The notes below the pieces were generated by a model that saw only the letters and a program-made list of their open reading frames with translations, did not search any database and was not told where the DNA came from. A stretch of DNA of 62,617 bases from JALYXS01 sp051003795 (GTDB lineage Bacteria > Acidobacteriota > Terriglobia > Bryobacterales > Bryobacteraceae): positions 1 to 62,617 of the forward strand of contig JBPCKZ010000059.1 of assembly GCA_051003795.1 (NCBI GenBank), read 5' to 3'. Of the stretch, positions 31,235 through 40,086 are shown piece by piece; the stretch's first letter is position 1; each line of letters begins with the position of its first letter. Position numbers and translations under genes: made by a program.

Positions 31235-33513
31235 TAGGCTGGTTTCAGTCCCGCGTATTTTTCAATTAGCTTCTTGAGTCCGTGGTGCTGGAAACTGACG
31301 GTAATCTTCGCGTCGTCTCCATCGCCTTCCCGCCGGACTATGGTGCCTCGTCCGTATTTCGGATGCTCTACTAATGTACCTGTTCGCGCGGGCTTCTTTG
31401 GGGCGGGCGGGGCAGAGGGCAGCGGGCGAGCGGCAATGGGCGGTCTCGGCAGGACGGGGGTCTTCATCCCGCGGTCGGCAAAGAACTGCGACACGTTTTC
31501 AATCGAATTGTAGGTCTTGCCGGTGTACGGATTGGGGCGCGCCGCTTGCCGCGCTCCATGGCGCTCCTCGTCCGCGGGGCCGGCATCGACAATCAGGTGA
31601 TCCGGAATTTCTTGCAAAAAACGCGATTTGATGGAGCGTTCCTGTTCGCCTCCGCCGAATCGCCGGCGGTATCGCGCCCAGGATAAGAACAGACGTTTCT
31701 CCGCGCGCGTCATCCCGACATAACAGAGGCGGCGTTCCTCTTCCATCTGCGCTTCGGAATTGAGCGAGCGGCTGTGGGGGAACAGGCCTTCTTCAAGGCC
31801 CGCGAGAAATACAATCGGGAACTCGAGGCCCTTGGCGTTGTGCAGCGTCAGCAGGGTGACTTGCGAATCGGAATCGACCGAATCGGCGTCGGCCACCAGC
31901 GCCGCGTGATCGAGAAATTCGGTAACGCTTTCGCCGCGCTCCACGGCTTCGGCGGCGGCATTCACCAATTCATCGAGGTTCTCAAGGCGGCCCTGGGACT
32001 CCGGCGTATTCTCCTGTTCGAGCATTGTCCGATATCCGGTGCGATCTTCGATCGACCGTAGCGCGAGATTGAGGGGCATGGCCGCGGCGGCGTCCGCGAG
32101 ATCCTGCAAAATCGCGCGGAAAGAGGCAAGCGCCGATTGCGCGCGGGAAGCGAACAGCCGGTCGTCGAGCATGCGCTCGATCGCTCCGTAAAGGCTGAGA
32201 TCGTGCTCGAGCGCGTAACGCTCGATCTCCTCCACGGTGGTCCTTCCGATCCCGCGCGCGGGCGTGTTTATAACGCGCAGAAGGCTGATGGAATCGGATG
32301 GCGAAACGGCAAGCTTCAAGTACGCGAGGATATCTTTCACCTCGGCGCGTTGATAGTAACTGAAGCCGCCGACGACGAGATACTTGCGGCCGTACCGCCG
32401 CAGCGCTTCTTCGATCTGGCGCGATTGAAAGTTCGTGCGGTAAAGAACCGCAACGCGGTAATCCGGGTGCTCGCGAAGCAGCTTCTCGATGGTGTCGGCG
32501 ATGAAAAGCGCTTCGTTCTCCGCGTCGTAGCCCCCGTATAAAGTGAGTGACTGGCCGGGCCCCGAATCCGTCCAAAGCCACTTGCCCTTGCGCTCTTTGT
32601 TGTTCGCGACCAGCGCGCTCGCCGCTTCCAGAATGTTTTTCGTCGAACGGTAATTTTGCTCCAGACGGATGGTCGCCGCCCTTGGGTAATCTTTCTCGAA
32701 ATCGAGAATATTACGAATGTCCGCGCCGCGCCAGCTATAGATCGACTGGTCCTCGTCGCCCACCACGCAGACGTTATTGTGCGACTGCGAGAGCAACCGC
32801 ATCAATTCATACTGGCTACGGTTGGTGTCCTGATACTCGTCGATCATGATATAGCTGAGGCGGCGGTTGTAAGCGTCGCGCGTGTCCTTATCGTGATGGA
32901 GCAGCCGCACGGTTTCAAGCAGCAGGTCGTCGAAATCGAGCGCGTTCGCCTGGCGGAGAGCCTTCTCGTACTCCTCGAAAATAACCGCGACTTTGGTCAT
33001 CTTCGGGTCCTTCGATTCGCCGTAGAGATCCTGAGGCGTCTTCTTGGCGTTCTTCGCATTTCCGACGAGCGAGAGCGCCGCGCGGTGCGGCATGAATTTG
33101 TCGTCGAGACCCAGCCGGCGGTAGGCGGATTTGATGATGGCGAGCTGATCGTCGTCGTCGTAGATGGAGAATTTGCGATTGAACCCGGGGCGGATCTGCG
33201 CCAGCGGATCGCCGTCCTTGCGGAGGAGGCGCACGCCGAACGAGTGGAACGTCGCGAGCGTGGGGGTGCTCGAAAGCTCTTCATCGGCGAGAAGCGAGAC
33301 GACACGCGAACGCATTTCGGCCGCGGATTTATTCGTGAAAGTAACGGCGAGGATGGATGAAGGCGGAACTCTCTTGGCGCTGATGAGGTGTGCGATGCGA
33401 TGCGTAATGACACGCGTCTTGCCGCTTCCGGCGCCGGCCAAAATGAGCAGCGGACCTTCGGTTAGGGCGACAGCTTCGCGCTGTTGCGGATTGAGGCCTT
33501 TCAGGAAATCCAT
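31234..33513 (-). CDS. pcrA: PcrA/UvrD-type superfamily 1 DNA helicase
   Basis: 759 residues. The helicase motifs are in order: LNPQQREAVALTEGPLLILA, then GAGSGKT (Walker A), TFTNKSAAEM, TFHSFGVRLLRK, YIMIDEYQDTNRSQYELM (Walker B), VVGDEDQSIYSWRGADI, IRLEQNYRST, VTLLTLHNAKGLEFPIVFLA and YVGMTRAEKRLFLSWA. The C-terminus GTLVEHPKYGRGTIVRREGD is the PcrA Tudor-like domain that contacts RNA polymerase. It unwinds DNA in 3'-5' direction for repair and conflict resolution. ATG 33513 is the family start (MDFLKGLNPQQ). A small basic protein is coupled to its stop. Confidence 0.96.
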   Translation of the reverse strand: MDFLKGLNPQQREAVALTEGPLLILAGAGSGKTRVITHRIAHLISAKRVPPSSILAVTFTNKSAAEMRSRVVSLLADEELSSTPTLATFHSFGVRLLRKDGDPLAQIRPGFNRKFSIYDDDDQLAIIKSAYRRLGLDDKFMPHRAALSLVGNAKNAKKTPQDLYGESKDPKMTKVAVIFEEYEKALRQANALDFDDLLLETVRLLHHDKDTRDAYNRRLSYIMIDEYQDTNRSQYELMRLLSQSHNNVCVVGDEDQSIYSWRGADIRNILDFEKDYPRAATIRLEQNYRSTKNILEAASALVANNKERKGKWLWTDSGPGQSLTLYGGYDAENEALFIADTIEKLLREHPDYRVAVLYRTNFQSRQIEEALRRYGRKYLVVGGFSYYQRAEVKDILAYLKLAVSPSDSISLLRVINTPARGIGRTTVEEIERYALEHDLSLYGAIERMLDDRLFASRAQSALASFRAILQDLADAAAAMPLNLALRSIEDRTGYRTMLEQENTPESQGRLENLDELVNAAAEAVERGESVTEFLDHAALVADADSVDSDSQVTLLTLHNAKGLEFPIVFLAGLEEGLFPHSRSLNSEAQMEEERRLCYVGMTRAEKRLFLSWARYRRRFGGGEQERSIKSRFLQEIPDHLIVDAGPADEERHGARQAARPNPYTGKTYNSIENVSQFFADRGMKTPVLPRPPIAARPLPSAPPAPKKPARTGTLVEHPKYGRGTIVRREGDGDDAKITVSFQHHGLKKLIEKYAGLKPA

Positions 33514-33542
33514 GAGGACGGGAGACAACAATTATTGTAGCG

Positions 33543-34745
33543 TCACCAATCCCCGGACCACCGGAGCTTGGCTATCGCTTCAATGTGGAAAGTCTGCGGG
33601 AAGAGATCGATCAATGTGAGCCGCTCGAAGCAATATCCCGCGGCGATTAGCGCGGCGAGGTCGCGCGCGAGCGTCGCCGGATCGCAGGCCACGATCGTAA
33701 TCGCTCGCGGCTTCAATTGCGCCAGGCGGCTCACCACGTGCTTTCCCAGACCTGAGCGAGGCGGGTCGGCCAAAACGAAGTCCGGCGGGCTCTCTAAATT
33801 CGAAAGGTACGCATCCACGCCGCTCGTTTCGGCTTGGATGGGAACGCGCGCGCGCTCCGCGTTGAATAGCAAATCGCGCACGGCTCCGGAGCCGGATTCG
33901 ACGGCCGTAACCTTCGCGAACCGCCGCGCTAACGGCAGGGAAAAGAAACCTACTCCGGCGTATAAGTCGAGCGCCGTTTCGCCTTCCGCGCCTTGCAACG
34001 AGATGTCGATCGTCCGTTGCACCAGGAAACGATTCACCTGGAAAAACGATCCACGACTCACCCGGTACTCGCCGTAATCGAGCGCCCCCGGAACCAGCGT
34101 GGGAATCTCCTCCGCGCACCATTCGAAAAAGCGGCGCGCCACCGGTTGAGCGGTTTCGAGCACGTTCAACTGCGTCTCCGCCTCATTCGTGAACAGCTCC
34201 AAGGCGCCGATGAACTTGGGCCACCTTCGGTCGCGGATCATGCGCGCGAGCGCCTGGATACCCGCGTTGATCGCGGGCGAACCGATGGGGCAGCGGTCGA
34301 TCGCGCACAGCTTGTGCGATCGCGCTTGCACGTAGCCGATCTTCCGGTCCTGGATATGCAACTGCACGCGATTGCGATAGGCCCACGGTTCGGCGCTTAC
34401 CACTTCGAACTTCTCCGGAAGCGCGATCTTGCCCACGCGCCGCAATGTTTCGATGAGAATTTCCCGCTTGATTTGAAGCTGACGCTCATACGTCGCGTGC
34501 TGATAATGGCAGCCGCCGCACTTGCCGAAATAAGGGCAAGGCGCGCTCACGCGATCGGGGGATGCGTTCAGAACATTCAGCAGTTTCGCCCGCAGCACGC
34601 CGGACTGCGCGCGATCGGGCTCAACGCGCGCCATTTCGCCGGGCAGCACGAATGGGGTCAGGACTACTTGCCCTTCGCGGCGGCCGAGGCCTTCGCCGCC
34701 GTACACCATCTTCTCGATTTCAATTTCAAAAGGCTCGGTTTGCAT
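33543..34745 (-). CDS. rlmD: TRAM-domain 23S rRNA (uracil-C5)-methyltransferase, RlmD-like
   Basis: 400 residues. The TRAM domain starts it (EIEKMVYGGEGLGRREGQVV). Cysteines for a 4Fe-4S cluster are in CPYFGKCGGCHYQHATYERQ and further down near CAIDRCPIG. The Rossmann methyltransferase part has LDLYAGVGFFSLPLARRFAK (SAM site), VLADPPRSGLGKHVVSRL and IVACDPATLARDLAAL with the nucleophilic cysteine. The family makes m5U in 23S rRNA (RlmD U1939, RlmCD) or tRNA. Which site is modified here is not certain, so the symbol is tentative. It is divergent from trpS and sits 29 bases upstream of the helicase on the same strand. Confidence 0.92.
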   Translation of the reverse strand: MQTEPFEIEIEKMVYGGEGLGRREGQVVLTPFVLPGEMARVEPDRAQSGVLRAKLLNVLNASPDRVSAPCPYFGKCGGCHYQHATYERQLQIKREILIETLRRVGKIALPEKFEVVSAEPWAYRNRVQLHIQDRKIGYVQARSHKLCAIDRCPIGSPAINAGIQALARMIRDRRWPKFIGALELFTNEAETQLNVLETAQPVARRFFEWCAEEIPTLVPGALDYGEYRVSRGSFFQVNRFLVQRTIDISLQGAEGETALDLYAGVGFFSLPLARRFAKVTAVESGSGAVRDLLFNAERARVPIQAETSGVDAYLSNLESPPDFVLADPPRSGLGKHVVSRLAQLKPRAITIVACDPATLARDLAALIAAGYCFERLTLIDLFPQTFHIEAIAKLRWSGDW

Positions 34746-34775
34746 GTGCTGTTACGATATGGATTCCGCCACTTC

Positions 34776-35750
34776 ATGAGAGCACGCGTCCTGTCCGGCG
34801 TCCAACCAACCGGCAATTTGCACATCGGAAATTACCTGGGCGCGTTGAGCAATTGGGTCAAACTTCAGCACGATTACGAGAGCATTTTCTGCATCGTGGA
34901 CCTGCACGCGGTCACGGCCTATCAGAAGCCCGAAGAGTTGCGCGCGAAAATCCTGGAGATCGCGGGGCTGTTTCTCGCCGCCGGCATCGATCCGGAACAG
35001 TCGAGCGTCATGGTGCAATCCGCGGTGCCCGCGCATGCGGAACTGGCCTGGATGCTGACCTGCGTCACGCCGATGGGCTGGCTCGGCCGCATGACGCAGT
35101 TCAAAGCGAAATCGGCGGCCCAGGAGACCATTGGCGATGGGGTGTTTCAATATCCCGTCTTGATGGCCGCGGATATTTTGCTGTATCAAGCGGCAATCGT
35201 GCCCGTGGGAGACGATCAATCGCAGCACCTCGAGCTGACGCGCGATATTGCGCAACGCTTCAACTCGATCTACGGCGAAACGTTCACGATGCCCGAAACC
35301 AAACTGCCCGGCGTTGGCGCGCGCGTGATGGGGCTCGACGATCCATCGGTGAAGATGAGCAAATCGGCCGCGGGCGCTGGACATGCGGTGGCGCTGCTCG
35401 ATCCGCCCGAAAAGATTCGCAAGACGATCTTGCGCGCCACGACGGATTCGAATCCCGCGGTCGATTTCGAGAATTTAAGCTCGGGCGTACGGAATCTTCT
35501 GGATATTTATCAAGCCTTCAGTGGCGAGAGCACGGCGCAGTTCGGCGGGATGCGCTATGGCGATCTTAAGAAGAAACTCGCCGAGGCGGTGATTGCGCGC
35601 CTGGAGCCGTTTCAGAAGCGATACCGGGAGATAGCATCGGAGCCGGGCTACGTCGAAGGCGTGCTGCGCGATGGGGCGGCGCGCGTGACGCCGATTGCGA
35701 ATTCGACGGTGGAGTTGGTGAAGCGCCGCATGGGGTTGTACACGAGCTAA
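34776..35750 (+). CDS. trpS: Tryptophanyl-tRNA synthetase
   Basis: 324 residues, class I aminoacyl-tRNA synthetase that charges tRNA-Trp. The HIGH-type motif is GVQPTGNLHIGNYLGAL near residue 8. KMSKS is present exactly (DPSVKMSKSAAG). Tryptophan-site segments QYPVLMAADILLYQ and VPVGDDQSQHLELTRDIA are clear. Length is as in bacterial TrpS. ATG 34776 gives the usual start; the open frame upstream is antisense to rlmD. Cytoplasmic. It does not appear to be in an operon. Confidence 0.97.
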   Translation: MRARVLSGVQPTGNLHIGNYLGALSNWVKLQHDYESIFCIVDLHAVTAYQKPEELRAKILEIAGLFLAAGIDPEQSSVMVQSAVPAHAELAWMLTCVTPMGWLGRMTQFKAKSAAQETIGDGVFQYPVLMAADILLYQAAIVPVGDDQSQHLELTRDIAQRFNSIYGETFTMPETKLPGVGARVMGLDDPSVKMSKSAAGAGHAVALLDPPEKIRKTILRATTDSNPAVDFENLSSGVRNLLDIYQAFSGESTAQFGGMRYGDLKKKLAEAVIARLEPFQKRYREIASEPGYVEGVLRDGAARVTPIANSTVELVKRRMGLYTS

Positions 35751-35799
35751 ACGGAAACCGCGCGCGAACTCTCGGCGTCAGAAGCTCTTGGTATCCGCC

Positions 35800-37119
35800 G
35801 TGCATAACCCGATCGCAAAGCTTGCCGTGATCCTGTCCGCCGCAGCGATCCTTCTCTACGGCTATGCTCAAGGCCCAGACGCCGGTCTCGCGGGCGTGCC
35901 TGGTGAGTTGGGTACCTGCACGGGTTGCCATTCCGGCGGCTCGGGAACCGGGAACGTCAAGATCTCATTCCCCAACGGAAACAACTACACGCCGGGTGTT
36001 CAGCAGCACTTGACGCTGACCGTCACGGACTCGGCCCAACGGCGTTGGGGCTTTGAGATGACGGCACGGCAATCCACCAACACGCAATCCATGGCCGGCT
36101 CGTTTACGCCCGGGGCGGACGGATACACGCAATTGATCTGCTCGCAGGCCGCGTTCAAGACTGAAAGCTCGAGCTGCTCACAGGCCTTGCCGCTGCAGTA
36201 TATCGAGCATACCTTGCGGGGAACGCAGAACGGTACCAAGGGAGCGGCCAGCTTTCAGTTCGATTGGACGCCTCCGTCGACCAACGCCGGAAATATAACT
36301 TTCTACGTTGCCGCGAATGCCGCAAACGGCGACGGTAACACGGGCGGGGATCATATCTACACGGCACAGGCCACGCTGACTCCGGCCGTGGCCGGCAATC
36401 AGCCAACGATCACCGGGGTCGTGAACGGAGCTGGATTTCAGAACGGAATTACGGCGGGATCGTGGGTTACGATTCAGGGCGGCAACTTGGCCGGGACCAG
36501 CCGCACCTGGACCAACTCGGAAATCGTGAATGGGCAACTGCCAACGCAACTGGATAACGTGAGCGTCACGATTGACGGGCATCCCGCGGCCGTGTACTAC
36601 ATCAGCCCAACTCAGGTTAACGTGGAGGCGCCTGGCGACTCTAACCAAGGGCCAGTCAACGTGCAGGTCAGCTTCAACGGCGCGGTGAGCAACTCATTTA
36701 CGGCGCAGTTGATCTCGCAAAACCCGGCATTCTTTTTGTGGTCCGGCAAGTACGCGGTAGCCACGCGGCAAGACTACAGCCTGGTTGGTCCCGCGTCGCT
36801 GTTCCCGGGCTCGAGTACTCCCGCCAAACCCGGCGATGTCGTCATATTATGGGGCACGGGCTTTGGCGCGACCACGCCGACGGCCCCGTCGCTCCAACTC
36901 GTACCATCCACCAGCTTGTATTCGGTCGTGAATCCTCCGTCGATCACCGTGGGTGGTTTGCCCGCCACCGTGTATGGCGCGGCTTTGGCTCCCGGATTTG
37001 CCGGGCTCTACCAGATCTCAATACAGATTCCGCCGGCAGTCGGAAGCGGCGACCAGATCGTGGTGGCGCAACCCGGAGGAGTGGCATCGCCGAACGGTGT
37101 ATTTGTTGCCGTCCAGTAA
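35800..37119 (+). CDS. Secreted protein with Reeler/choice-of-anchor-like domain and TIGR03437 C-terminus
   Basis: 439 residues. I start at GTG 35800, which gives a signal peptide (NPIAKLAVILSAAAILLYGY). Residues 24-200 form a beta-sandwich with one heme-type CTGCHSG, as in choice-of-anchor V proteins related to the Reeler fold. Residues 205-439 are two immunoglobulin-like halves of the domain TIGR03437 (VVNGAGFQNGITAGSWVTIQ, VEAPGDSNQGPVNVQV, VVILWGTGFGATTPTAPS, YGAALAPGFAGLYQISIQIP). The last type is almost confined to Solibacter-like Acidobacteria and helps name the host. The role is unknown; surface exposure is inferred. No clear ribosome binding site is seen. Confidence 0.85.
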   Translation: MHNPIAKLAVILSAAAILLYGYAQGPDAGLAGVPGELGTCTGCHSGGSGTGNVKISFPNGNNYTPGVQQHLTLTVTDSAQRRWGFEMTARQSTNTQSMAGSFTPGADGYTQLICSQAAFKTESSSCSQALPLQYIEHTLRGTQNGTKGAASFQFDWTPPSTNAGNITFYVAANAANGDGNTGGDHIYTAQATLTPAVAGNQPTITGVVNGAGFQNGITAGSWVTIQGGNLAGTSRTWTNSEIVNGQLPTQLDNVSVTIDGHPAAVYYISPTQVNVEAPGDSNQGPVNVQVSFNGAVSNSFTAQLISQNPAFFLWSGKYAVATRQDYSLVGPASLFPGSSTPAKPGDVVILWGTGFGATTPTAPSLQLVPSTSLYSVVNPPSITVGGLPATVYGAALAPGFAGLYQISIQIPPAVGSGDQIVVAQPGGVASPNGVFVAVQ

Positions 37120-37215
37120 CCTGAAATGCCTTCCAGGGAATAGAAGGCGAAATCCCGAGTGTAATGCCAGCGACTCTCGATTTGACATAATATCCCTTAT
37201 CGGAAGCTAGCCGAC

Positions 37216-37699
37216 TCAGCCCTTCCACTCCCTTTCCAGCATTCCGTAAACCGCCAAGTCCAGGAAATGGTCGTAGAGCCATTCCGCGTCGCGCAAAACT
37301 CCTTCGCGGGTGAAACCCAAGCGCTTGGGAATGGCGCAACTCCGGTGGTTCCCGGTGGCGCAACGGATTTCGATACGATTGAGCCCGAATTCGCGAAAAC
37401 CCAAGTTAACCATCGATCTTGTGCAAGCCGATCGCCCCCAACAGTTCGCCGTCGATCCAGATCCCCGCATTCAAGCCGTCGCCCCGGCCATACATCGCGA
37501 GAACTTCGCCGATGTGCTTGGCAGTGTCTTCAGAAGAACGCGAACCGTCCACCCAGGGAAGCCATTGGCGCAGATGGGCCCGATTGCGATCGATAGCGCG
37601 AAACAAGGGCTCAGCGTGCGAGGGCTCGAGCAGCCGCAATTCGACCGAATCGCCTACGCGAAGCCGGAACTGAGATGTGGCCGTCCCGACCCTAAACAT
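37216..37699 (-). pseudogene. GNAT acetyltransferase with internal deletion
   Basis: The 5' part (from 37699) reads VELRLLEPSHAEPLFRAIDR, HLRQWLPWVDGSRS and LLGAIGLHKIDG, the start of a RimJ/RimL-like GNAT protein, then stops. Another frame continues LGFREFGLNRIEIRCATGNH, AIPKRLGFTREGVLRDAEWL and YDHFLDLAVYGMLEREWKG, the usual end. About 30-40 residues expected between the two halves are missing. They include the acetyl-CoA loop (Q/RxxGxG/A), so the protein cannot bind its cofactor even if the frame were restored. Confidence 0.8.
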
Positions 37700-37717
37700 C
37701 TTCCCTCATGCAGATTA

Positions 37718-37731
37718 GCAAAATATTTTGC
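37718..37731. promoter_or_regulatory. Perfect 14-base palindrome in a divergent gap
   Basis: GCAAAATATTTTGC is a perfect inverted repeat between the start of the broken GNAT gene (37699, minus) and the DUF4252-like gene (37776, plus). Its A/T centre and position 45 bases before a start suit an operator for a dimeric regulator. Confidence 0.45.
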
Positions 37732-37775
37732 GATCTTAATCGCGGTTTTAGCGTATCCGCTTGCGGGAGGTATTC

Positions 37776-38312
37776 ATGATCAAGACTTTGACGCTTCTGA
37801 TGGCGGCCGCTCTTGTCCCGGCGTTTGGGCAGGGGTTGGATCTCAGCAGCCTGGACAAGCTAGGCGCGAGCGCGACGTCCAGCACGAACGTTACGCTCGA
37901 TAAAGACAAATTGCAAACGGCGCTTCAAATGATGCCGGAAAAAGGCAAGGACGCGGCGCAAACCCGCAAGATGCTTGGCGGTTTGAACAGCTTGGCCGTC
38001 CGCACATTTGAGTTCGCCAAACCGGGCGCGTATAGCCTGGCGGATTTAGAACCGATCCGGGCGCAATTGAAAGACCCCGGCTGGTCGAAGATCGTCGAGG
38101 TTAAGGAGAAGGACGAGACAGTGGAGATCTACATGCGGAGTGGCGCGAACAAGGGGTTTGCCGTGATCTCCGCCGAGCCAAAAGAACTGACCGTGGTGGG
38201 TATCGATGGAGCGTTTGAGTTTACCAACATGGCCGATCTTGCGCTCATTCCGAAAGTGACTTCCACGATTCAGTTTCACGGCCGGGAAGCGGGCCGAGCG
38301 AAAGGCAACTGA
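37776..38312 (+). CDS. DUF4252-like secreted protein
   Basis: 178 residues with signal peptide IKTLTLLMAAALVPAFGQ. The rest resembles DUF4252: a helical start (NVTLDKDKLQTALQMMPEKG), VRTFEFAKPGAYSLADLEPI, RAQLKDPGWSKIVEVKEKDE, VEIYMRSGANKGFAVISAEP, KELTVVGIDGAFEFTNMADL. That family is found with RNA polymerase ECF-sigma and stress genes in other bacteria, but none is next to it here. Function unknown. GGGAGG at 37765-37770 is the ribosome binding site and sets the start over an upstream in-frame one. A palindrome at 37718-37731 may control it. Confidence 0.8.
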   Translation: MIKTLTLLMAAALVPAFGQGLDLSSLDKLGASATSSTNVTLDKDKLQTALQMMPEKGKDAAQTRKMLGGLNSLAVRTFEFAKPGAYSLADLEPIRAQLKDPGWSKIVEVKEKDETVEIYMRSGANKGFAVISAEPKELTVVGIDGAFEFTNMADLALIPKVTSTIQFHGREAGRAKGN

Positions 38313-38345
38313 ATAATTTGAATGGCGGAATGGAGGACATGCTGC

Positions 38346-38847
38346 ATGCCCGCGAAATACCCAGCCGAGATCCACGCCCTCTTTCGCGACGCATTCAATG
38401 CTGGAGATCTTGAATCGTTGGCGGTTCTATATGAGGCAAGCGCAGTGCTGGTTGTCGATGGCAAGCTAATGGCAGGCCAGCCGGCCATACGAAATGCCTT
38501 GAAGTTTTCTCGCCAGTCGCGCTCGGATGACGCTTGAAACGCGCGCCGTTTTCAAGTCCGACGAAGAAGGTCTGGCGGTGCTCCACGGCGATTGGGCTCT
38601 GGATCCTTCGGCACCGGCGGGAGTCGCTACGCGGGGGATGAGCACCGAGCTGGTTCGAAGGCAGCCGGATGGCACTTGGCTTTTTGTAATCGATAATCCC
38701 CATACTCCGGAGCCGGAATTTCTCACTCCAAGAGATCCGGTTGCTCCCGAGCGATCCGGGACCACAGCGGTTGAAACTGAAACCACCCCGCCATATGGCT
38801 GCCCAGCTGTCCGCGCGTCAACAACGCGCTCTCATGGCCGATCTTGA
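38346..38847 (+). pseudogene. SnoaL-like/DUF4440 (NTF2 fold) protein, frameshifted
   Basis: The first frame starts at 38346 with GGAGGA at 38332-38337 before it. It reads YPAEIHALFRDAFNAGDLES, LAVLYEASAVLVVDG and GQPAIRNALK, then goes out of frame at a TTTT run near 38507. Removing one T restores FLASRARMTLETRAVFKSDE, LAVLHGDWALD and MSTELVRRQPDGTWLFVIDN, the usual end of the family. The restored frame lacks a stop where family members end and runs on, antisense to the aldolase gene. Both a true mutation and a homopolymer base-call error fit. Confidence 0.75.
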
Positions 38848-39511
38848 TTGGCTTGCCCGCCGCTTCGGCCATCAGTTGAGCCTGGCAACTGCGCTCCATT
38901 GTGATAAACCACCATGCCGCCTCATCCACCGTTTGCCCCGCGGTTAGCAGGCCGTGGTTTTGCAGGATCACCGCTTTTCCCTGCCCCAACGCCTTCGCGA
39001 TCCGCTCGCCTTCCGAAGCGTCGTATACGATGCCGGTGAAATCCGCGAATAATCCATGATCTTCGTAGAACGCGCACGCGTCCTGCGTGATGGGGTCGAG
39101 CAGCCGACCTAGGGACGACCATGTTTTTCCGTAGATTGAATGCGCGTGGGCCGCGGCCACCACATCCGGCCGGGCGTCGTGGACTTGCGAATGGATCGCG
39201 AACGCCGCGCCGTTCACCGGATGTTTTCCCTCCACAACCTCGCCGCGACGATCCACCAGAATCAGGTCCGAAGCGCGGATCTGGCCGAAGTGCATGCCGA
39301 AGGGATTCACCCAAAAGCAATCGGTGCGTTCGGGATCGCGCGCGGTGATGTGTCCCGCGACGCCTTCATCGAAGCCGAATCGCGAAAATAAGCGGAAAGC
39401 GGCGGCCAAGCGCTCCTTGCGATGCCGCCTTTCTTCTTCCACGGTGGCGAACGCGGGCGGAGCAGGCTGGCTCGCAAGTTTCGTCGCGGACTGGGTCGCT
39501 GATTGGGCCAT
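38723..39511 (-). CDS. Class II aldolase/adducin family protein
   Basis: 262 residues. The aldolase II fold is seen in ERLAAAFRLFSRFGFDEGVA, GHITARDPE, FWVNPFGMHFGQIRASDLIL, ARPDVVAAAHAHSIYGKTWS (metal-binding HAH), GIVYDASEGERIAKALGQGK and ILQNHGLLTAGQTVDEAAWW (third histidine). Members cleave or epimerise sugar phosphates or act as dehydratases; metal ligands are intact but the substrate is open. A GTG at 39517 is an alternative start. Just before the ATG the minus strand has TAGAAT, a -10-like hexamer six bases away, so the message may be leaderless. Its 3' end overlaps the run-on of the SnoaL-like pseudogene. Confidence 0.88.
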   Translation of the reverse strand: MAQSATQSATKLASQPAPPAFATVEEERRHRKERLAAAFRLFSRFGFDEGVAGHITARDPERTDCFWVNPFGMHFGQIRASDLILVDRRGEVVEGKHPVNGAAFAIHSQVHDARPDVVAAAHAHSIYGKTWSSLGRLLDPITQDACAFYEDHGLFADFTGIVYDASEGERIAKALGQGKAVILQNHGLLTAGQTVDEAAWWFITMERSCQAQLMAEAAGKPIKIGHESALLTRGQLGSHMAGWFQFQPLWSRIAREQPDLLE

Positions 39512-39572
39512 CCGCACATTCTAACGCACGCGAGTCGCTTCGACCGAGTGTTACACGTCAAAATTCACGAGG

Positions 39573-40056
39573 TTACCGTTTGCGAGCATGATCGACTGCG
39601 GGGTACCAGAAAATACCTGGTTCCCGCAAGGCCATAACACGAAGCGTAGTGCCGGAAGGGTACTCGAAATAGATCAGCAATTCACCATGCGCGCTGCCCG
39701 CGTCGTGAATTGTAAGTGAACCTTTTCCAATTGAAACCAAATCCCGGTTCCAGTTCGCTATTGCCTTGGGAGGGCGGACCGGCAGACTACTGGGCATTTC
39801 AGTTGCGGAGAAACGCTACATCGCCGATCAGAGCGCGGGCCGGCATGCCGTCTTGCACCCGTCCGGCAAGAGTCCACTTACTATCCGGGAGCAGTCCTTC
39901 CAATACGATATTGAAATCGGCGGAGGGTTGATCGATAACGATCGGGTCGGATTTCCAGTGGCCCGCATACTGGCTTTGCGCCAACGCTTGCGAGGCCGCC
40001 ATAACCAGAATAACCAGAAACATCGCCGACGAGGCCGCTAACCGTGCCGTTCGCAC
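39573..40056 (-). pseudogene. Frameshifted small secreted protein
   Basis: From a GTG at 40056 the minus strand gives a signal peptide (AMFLVILVMAASQALAQ) and QYAGHWKSDPIVIDQPSADF, LEGLLPDSKWTLAGRVQDG and ARALIGDVAF, then stops at 39799. Dropping one T from a TTT run near 39815 rejoins SATEMPSSLPVRPPKAIANW, NRDLVSIGKGSLTIHDAG, LLIYFEYPSGTTLRVMALR. The joined protein would be about 160 residues, secreted and all-beta, family not known. The break is next to a homopolymer, as in two other genes of the window. Confidence 0.65.
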
Positions 40057-40060
40057 ATTC

Positions 40061-40066
40061 TATAAT
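40061..40066 (+). promoter_or_regulatory. Candidate -10 element for uvrA
   Basis: TATAAT lies 21 bases before the TTG start of uvrA, so the leader would be about 14 bases with no room for a strong ribosome binding site. The -35 region (CTAACC area) is poor. It overlaps the divergent start region of the small secreted protein gene. Confidence 0.45.
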
Positions 40067-40086
40067 GAAAGTTCCACCCCAATATT

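Noticed and set aside
33526..33539. Near-palindrome ACAACAATTATTGT before the helicase start
   Set aside because: Two of its pairs do not match, and no other copy was noticed near repair genes, so I do not call it an SOS box.
33993..34775. N-terminal extension of trpS
   Set aside because: The stretch is antisense to the rRNA methyltransferase, and TrpS normally starts at MRARVLSGVQPTG.
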